Shown in pieces: positions 8,301 through 11,180 of a stretch of DNA of 11,180 bases. Location: NCBI GenBank assembly GCA_947426875.1, contig CANEFU010000020.1:1-11180 (forward strand), written 5' to 3'. This DNA comes from an uncultured Clostridium sp. (GTDB lineage Bacteria; Bacillota; Clostridia; TANB77; CAG-508). A program made the translations under genes and the position numbers. A model generated the notes under the pieces. The model was not told where the DNA came from. It saw only the letters and a list, made by a program, of their open reading frames with translations, and did not search any database. The first letter of the stretch is position 1. Every line of letters begins with the position of its first letter.

Positions 8301-8856
8301 AGTAGAAGCAGGAGAGCCATTAATAGAAGGTTCTATCAATCCAAGTGAAATCTTAGAAATTAAAGGACCAGAAGGTGTATATGAATATCTGATTTCAGAA
8401 GTACAAAAAGTATATAGAAACCAAGGTGTTGATATCAATGACAAACATATCGAAGTAATTGGAAGACAAATGCTTAAAAAAGTTAGAGTAGAGGACAACG
8501 CAGATACGGATATGTTCCCAGGTTCCTTAATTGATATGTATGAATTTGAAGACAAAAACAAAGAAGTAGAGGAAAAAGGAAAACGTCCAGCAACAGGAAA
8601 ACGAGTACTATTAGGAATTACAAAAGCATCACTTGCAACAGACAGCTTCTTGTCAGCAGCTTCTTTCCAAGAAACAACAAGAGTTCTTACAGAAGCCGCT
8701 GTAAAAGGAAAAACAGATGACTTAGTAGGATTAAAAGAAAATGTAATTATTGGTAAGTTAATTCCAGCAGGAACTGGTATGCAAAAATACCAAAACATTC
8801 ATATTAGTACAGAAAGTGAATTAGAGGAAGTAGCAGACGTTTCTCAAGATTCTTAA
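5329..8856 (+). CDS. rpoC: DNA-directed RNA polymerase subunit beta'
   Basis: This encodes the beta' subunit, which carries the catalytic magnesium site and the clamp of RNA polymerase. It is 1175 aa, close to the Firmicutes norm, and lacks the large insertion in the trigger loop seen in E. coli. The start is GTG, 7 nt after GGGAGG (5316-5321), and the N-terminus aligns with the family. The first zinc site is C60, C62, C75 and C78 in the clamp. The catalytic motif NADFDGD spans 448-454, with aspartates 450, 452 and 454 binding magnesium. The second zinc site is C793, C867, C874 and C877. The trigger-loop segment MRTIHSGG (from M911) has R912 and H915 at the catalytic positions. The C-terminal end includes IGKLIPAGTGM. 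No frameshift or missing key residue is seen. It is separated from rpoB by a 176-aa gene and a 186-bp gap with a repeat and candidate promoters. A strong terminator follows the stop. Confidence 0.98.
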   Translation: MDELDIFNKLKIGVASDEKIREWSKGEVRKPETINYRTLKPEKDGLFCERIFGPTKDWECHCGKYKRVRYKGIVCDRCGVEVTKAKVRRERMGHIELAAPVAHIWYFKGIPSRIALMLDISPRNLEKIIYFASYVVVDKGTSNLEKCQVLNEKEYHEAEEKYGRGSFKAKMGAEALRELLEKVDLDILSAEIRKELETASEQKKVKLIKRLDTVEAFRISGNRPEWMIMQVVPVIPPELRPMVQLDGGRFATSDLNDLYRRVINRNNRLKRLLELGAPEIIVRNEKRMLQESVDALIDNGRRGRPVTGAGNRPLKSLSDMLKGKQGRFRQNLLGKRVDYSGRSVIVVGPELKIYQCGLPKEMAVELFKPFVMRELVGRGIAQNIKNAKRMVERLRPEVWGILEEVIKDHPVMLNRAPTLHRLGIQSFEPVLVEGRAIKLHPLVCEAFNADFDGDQMAVHLPLSPEAQAESRYLMLSTNNLLKPQDGKPVAVPRLDMILGSYYLTMVLDGEKGEGKYFKDPDEAIMAFENHDVGIHAKIFVRIEKEIDGEINSKKIETSVGRIIFNKGIPQDLGFIDRKEDPFQYEINFPVMKKSMGGIIERVIRTHGLSESAEVIDYIKALGFKYSTLAGITFSMDDVQVPAKKKELLKEADKKVETIRKQYARGLITDNERYNAVINVWEATTKYVSSAMEENFDELNPIYMMVKSGARGNMNQLRQIAGIRGLMASTTGKAVEIPIKSSFAEGLDALEYFISAHGARKGLSDTALRTADSGYLTRRLVDVSQDIIVREEDCGTHDGIVVYDIKDGNQIIEKMQERLLGRFPVEDVINPETNELIVDKNTMITEAKAEEIVEAGIEKLKVRSVLGCRSKHGVCQKCYGMGLARRDLVSIGEAIGIIAAQSIGEPGTQLTMRTIHSGGVAGVADITQGLPRVEELFEARKPKGLAIITEIDGKVKIKETKKKKEVIVTSQDNSKTYTIPFGSKMKVRDGDLVEAGEPLIEGSINPSEILEIKGPEGVYEYLISEVQKVYRNQGVDINDKHIEVIGRQMLKKVRVEDNADTDMFPGSLIDMYEFEDKNKEVEEKGKRPATGKRVLLGITKASLATDSFLSAASFQETTRVLTEAAVKGKTDDLVGLKENVIIGKLIPAGTGMQKYQNIHISTESELEEVADVSQDS

Positions 8857-8864
8857 AATAAAAA

Positions 8865-8908
8865 ATGATAAATTTTCAATTGCGATTTGGAAATTTATCA
8901 TTTTTTTT
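8865..8908 (+). terminator. Intrinsic terminator of the rpoB-rpoC unit
   Basis: Bases 8865-8879 pair with 8887-8901 to form a 15-bp stem with one G-T pair and a 7-nt loop. A run of eight T at 8901-8908 follows directly. The A run before the stem (8861-8865) could make it work in both directions. It starts 9 bases after the rpoC stop and separates this operon from gdpP. Confidence 0.9.
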
Positions 8909-8976
8909 AAACTTTTTAAATAAAATGTGTGAACGCTAAATCGTTACAAGGAAATGCAGGAAAAGACTGGTTTTGC

Positions 8977-9005
8977 TTGACAAATAGCCTATTTGCTAGT
9001 AAAAT
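8977..9005 (+). promoter_or_regulatory. Sigma-A promoter for gdpP
   Basis: TTGACA at 8977-8982 and TAAAAT at 9000-9005 are separated by exactly 17 bp. The start of transcription should be near 9012, giving a short leader that includes the ribosome binding site AAGGGAGAG (9022-9030), with the start codon at 9036. Placed after the rpoC terminator, it makes gdpP an independent transcription unit. Confidence 0.8.
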
Positions 9006-9035
9006 AGAATAGAATAAATATAAGGGAGAGAAAGT

Positions 9036-11042
9036 ATGTCAAATAGTAATAAAAAAGTCTTAGATACCTTAGTATCAAGAACCAAAATATATTTAGCAAT
9101 CATATTTATTTTATTAGTATATATCAGCATTAAAAACACATACATGATAATACCATCCATTGTTCTTTTTGTATTAGTCATGTTATATAGCTATTATACG
9201 AACAACAAAAGAAAAAATGAAATATCAGAAACCATACAAGACTTGACATTAACAGTTGACTCAGCTGCCAAAACCAGTTTAATCAATTCACCATTTCCAC
9301 TAATTATATTAGAAACAGATGGAAATGTAGTGTGGAAAAGCGCTAAGTTCACATCAGAATTTGCTAACATAGACATCAATACCTATGTAAAAGAATTAAG
9401 TGTAGACATCAAAAATGAAATTGAAACAAGAGAAGGAAATACAAATCAAGATATTATAAAACAAATAGAAATTGGGGCAAAAACCTATCGAGTAGTAGGA
9501 AAATATGTTAATGTAAAGAAAAATAAAAAAGAATATATGATAATTTTATACTTTATTGATGATACAGAAAATATAAAATTACAAAAAGAATATAAAGATT
9601 CTAAATCTTGTGTAGGAATTATTATGGTAGACAACTACGAAGAAACCATGCAAAGATTAGAAAGCGAAGAAAAACCACAAGTCATAGCAGAAATTGATAA
9701 ATATATTTATGAGTGGACCGATAAAACAAATGGCGTATTAATTAAAACAGAAAAAGATAGATATATTTATTTCTTTGAGCAAAGGTATTTAGATAGAGTA
9801 AAAGAAGACAAATTCAGCATATTGGATAAAATAAAAGATATTGATATGAAGGAAAAGATTCAATTCACTTTAAGTATAGCAGTATCCAATGAAGGAGTAA
9901 CCGATAAAGAAAAATACAAATCAGCACAAGCTGCAATGGACATCGTATTAGGACGTGGAGGAGACCAAGCTGTAATTAGAGAAAATGAAATTTATAAATT
10001 CTTTGGAGGAAGAGCACAAGAAGTAGAAAAAAGAACCAAAGTAAAAGCAAGGATTGTAGCACAGGGATTAGAAAATCTAATCAAAGAATCTAAAAAAGTT
10101 ATGATAATGGGACACAGTAATCCAGATATGGATTGTGTGGGAGCAAGTTTAGGAATTTATCGACTAGCTAAAACCTTAGAAAGAAATGCTTATATTGTAA
10201 TTGATAATAAAGCATCAGCCTTAGAAAATTTTAAAAAATCAATTGAAAAAGAAGCCGAATATGAAGATGTTATTATTAATAAAGAAGTAGCACTAGAAAA
10301 TGTAGATGAAGATACTTTACTTGTCATTGTAGATACTCATAAGTTAAACTATGTAGAATCAGTCGAACTTGTAGATAGAGTGAAAAAGATAGTTATTATA
10401 GACCATCATAGAAGAAGTGCAGACTTTATCGAAAAAGCGGCTTTGACCTTCCAAGAGGTATATGCTTCTTCCGCAGCAGAACTTGTTACAGAGCTTTTAC
10501 AATATGTAGAAGAAAAAATTGAATTAAAAACAATAGAGGCAGAAAGCTTATATGCGGGAATTATGATGGACACGAAGAATTTTACCTTTAAAACAGGAGT
10601 AAGAACCTTTGAAGCAGCAGCTTATTTACGAAAATGTGGAGTTGATATCATACGAGTAAAAAAATGGTTCCAAAGTGATTTAAAGAGCTTTAATAAAATA
10701 GCAGAAATAGTAGGAAAAGCAGAAATAGTAAATAATACAATTGCTATTTCAATCTATGAAGAAAAAGCAAAAGACGTAAATGTAATATGTGCAAAAGCGG
10801 CAGACGAATTATTAACAATAAGTAATATAACAGCCTCCTTTGTCATAGGACAATTAGGAGAAAAAGTTTGTATTAGTGGACGCTCTATCGGAGATATCAA
10901 TGTACAAATTATATTAGAAAAATTAGGAGGAGGGGGACATATAACCCTTGCTGGAGCACAAGTAGAAGGAATGACAATAGAAGAAACAAAACAAGAATTA
11001 ATCAATCGAATCAATGAGTATTTTTCTGAAATAGGAATGTAA
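9036..11042 (+). CDS. gdpP: Membrane-bound cyclic-di-AMP phosphodiesterase, GdpP type
   Basis: GdpP hydrolyses the second messenger c-di-AMP to the linear pApA, and so affects potassium and osmotic balance, cell-wall stress and beta-lactam tolerance in Firmicutes. The 668-aa length is typical. Two membrane segments lie at about 17-33 and 36-54. A PAS-like region follows (about 80-185), then a degenerate GGDEF domain with GRGGDQ at 306-311 in place of an active GGDEF motif, as is usual in this family. The DHH phosphodiesterase domain has HSNPDMD (H360, D364, D366), DTH (D433-H435) and the name-giving DHH (456-458); D512 of MMDTKNF is a further likely metal ligand. The DHHA1 substrate-binding domain has GGGGH at 631-635. 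All expected catalytic residues are present. ATG at 9036 has a good ribosome binding site. Family knowledge places gdpP near rplI and a replicative helicase gene in many Firmicutes; downstream genes are outside this window. A palindromic repeat follows the stop. Confidence 0.95.
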   Translation: MSNSNKKVLDTLVSRTKIYLAIIFILLVYISIKNTYMIIPSIVLFVLVMLYSYYTNNKRKNEISETIQDLTLTVDSAAKTSLINSPFPLIILETDGNVVWKSAKFTSEFANIDINTYVKELSVDIKNEIETREGNTNQDIIKQIEIGAKTYRVVGKYVNVKKNKKEYMIILYFIDDTENIKLQKEYKDSKSCVGIIMVDNYEETMQRLESEEKPQVIAEIDKYIYEWTDKTNGVLIKTEKDRYIYFFEQRYLDRVKEDKFSILDKIKDIDMKEKIQFTLSIAVSNEGVTDKEKYKSAQAAMDIVLGRGGDQAVIRENEIYKFFGGRAQEVEKRTKVKARIVAQGLENLIKESKKVMIMGHSNPDMDCVGASLGIYRLAKTLERNAYIVIDNKASALENFKKSIEKEAEYEDVIINKEVALENVDEDTLLVIVDTHKLNYVESVELVDRVKKIVIIDHHRRSADFIEKAALTFQEVYASSAAELVTELLQYVEEKIELKTIEAESLYAGIMMDTKNFTFKTGVRTFEAAAYLRKCGVDIIRVKKWFQSDLKSFNKIAEIVGKAEIVNNTIAISIYEEKAKDVNVICAKAADELLTISNITASFVIGQLGEKVCISGRSIGDINVQIILEKLGGGGHITLAGAQVEGMTIEETKQELINRINEYFSEIGM

Positions 11043-11066
11043 AATTATTATGCTAAGGTTATCGAA

Positions 11067-11180
11067 GTTTCCGAAGGTTGCTAATTGCCAAACGTTCCGG
11101 GTTTAATTGGCAACTTATAAATTATAAATTGTCAGTTGCCAATTAAACCCGGAACGTTTGGCAATTGGCAACCCAGAAAC
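11067..11180. repeat. Double-hairpin (REPIN-like) inverted repeat downstream of gdpP
   Basis: Bases 11076-11115 are the reverse complement of 11134-11173 over 40 bp with one difference, a G-U pair in RNA at 11082. The loop is 18 nt (11116-11133). Each arm is also a palindrome of its own: in the right arm GTTGCCAATT and AATTGGCAAC form a 10-bp stem, with AAAC/GTTT pairing inside. The element is therefore two inverted copies of a hairpin unit, the arrangement seen in REPIN-type elements. GTTTC (11067-11071) and GAAAC (11176-11180) may extend the pairing, so the element may run past the window edge. It has no T tract in view, so it is not a classical terminator. Its sequence is unrelated to the GGGGAC repeats. 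Confidence 0.85.

Noticed and set aside
8253..8798. 181-codon open frame on the - strand
   Set aside because: It lies wholly inside rpoC, whose frame is strongly conserved; no ribosome binding site or recognisable protein. The same holds for the - strand frames at 5727-6170 and 4246-4551.

Overview
This is an AT-rich chromosomal segment from a low-GC Gram-positive bacterium, most likely a member of the Clostridia. The evidence is the RNA polymerase subunit sequences (no large lineage-specific insertions in beta', an acidic C-terminal tail on beta), strong AGGAGG-type ribosome binding sites, consensus sigma-A promoters, GTG/TTG starts on core genes, and a GdpP-type c-di-AMP phosphodiesterase. 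All genes read on the + strand and use the standard code. The species cannot be named from the sequence alone.

Layout. (1) Bases 1-341 hold the 3' end of a small multidrug-export-like membrane protein (COG2426 family). (2) Bases 342-824 carry no gene. They hold a long, nearly perfect inverted repeat (344-464) built from a GGGGACGGA-containing module, then a strong sigma-A promoter (500-529), then a leader of about 290 nt with a terminator-like hairpin. (3) rpoB follows (TTG start at 825, stop at 4589). (4) An unrecognised 176-aa gene (4612-5142) sits between rpoB and rpoC. (5) A 186-bp gap holds possible internal promoters and a second GGGGAC-type repeat that ends just before the rpoC ribosome binding site. 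(6) rpoC (5329-8856) ends in a clear intrinsic terminator. (7) gdpP (9036-11042) has its own consensus promoter. (8) The window ends in a palindromic double-hairpin repeat (11067-11180) that may continue past the edge.

How it works together. rpoB and rpoC encode the two large subunits of RNA polymerase. They are probably expressed from the promoter at 500-529, possibly topped up by a promoter just before rpoC. The ribosomal genes rplJ-rplL, normally just upstream of rpoB in Firmicutes, are absent here, so rpoB appears to have acquired its own promoter and leader. GdpP degrades the second messenger c-di-AMP and is a separate transcription unit.

The core genes are ordinary. The points worth a second look are the unknown gene lodged between rpoB and rpoC, the rpoB leader separated from the ribosomal operon, and three palindromic or REP-like repeats in three different intergenic regions. 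No complete new multi-gene system is visible.
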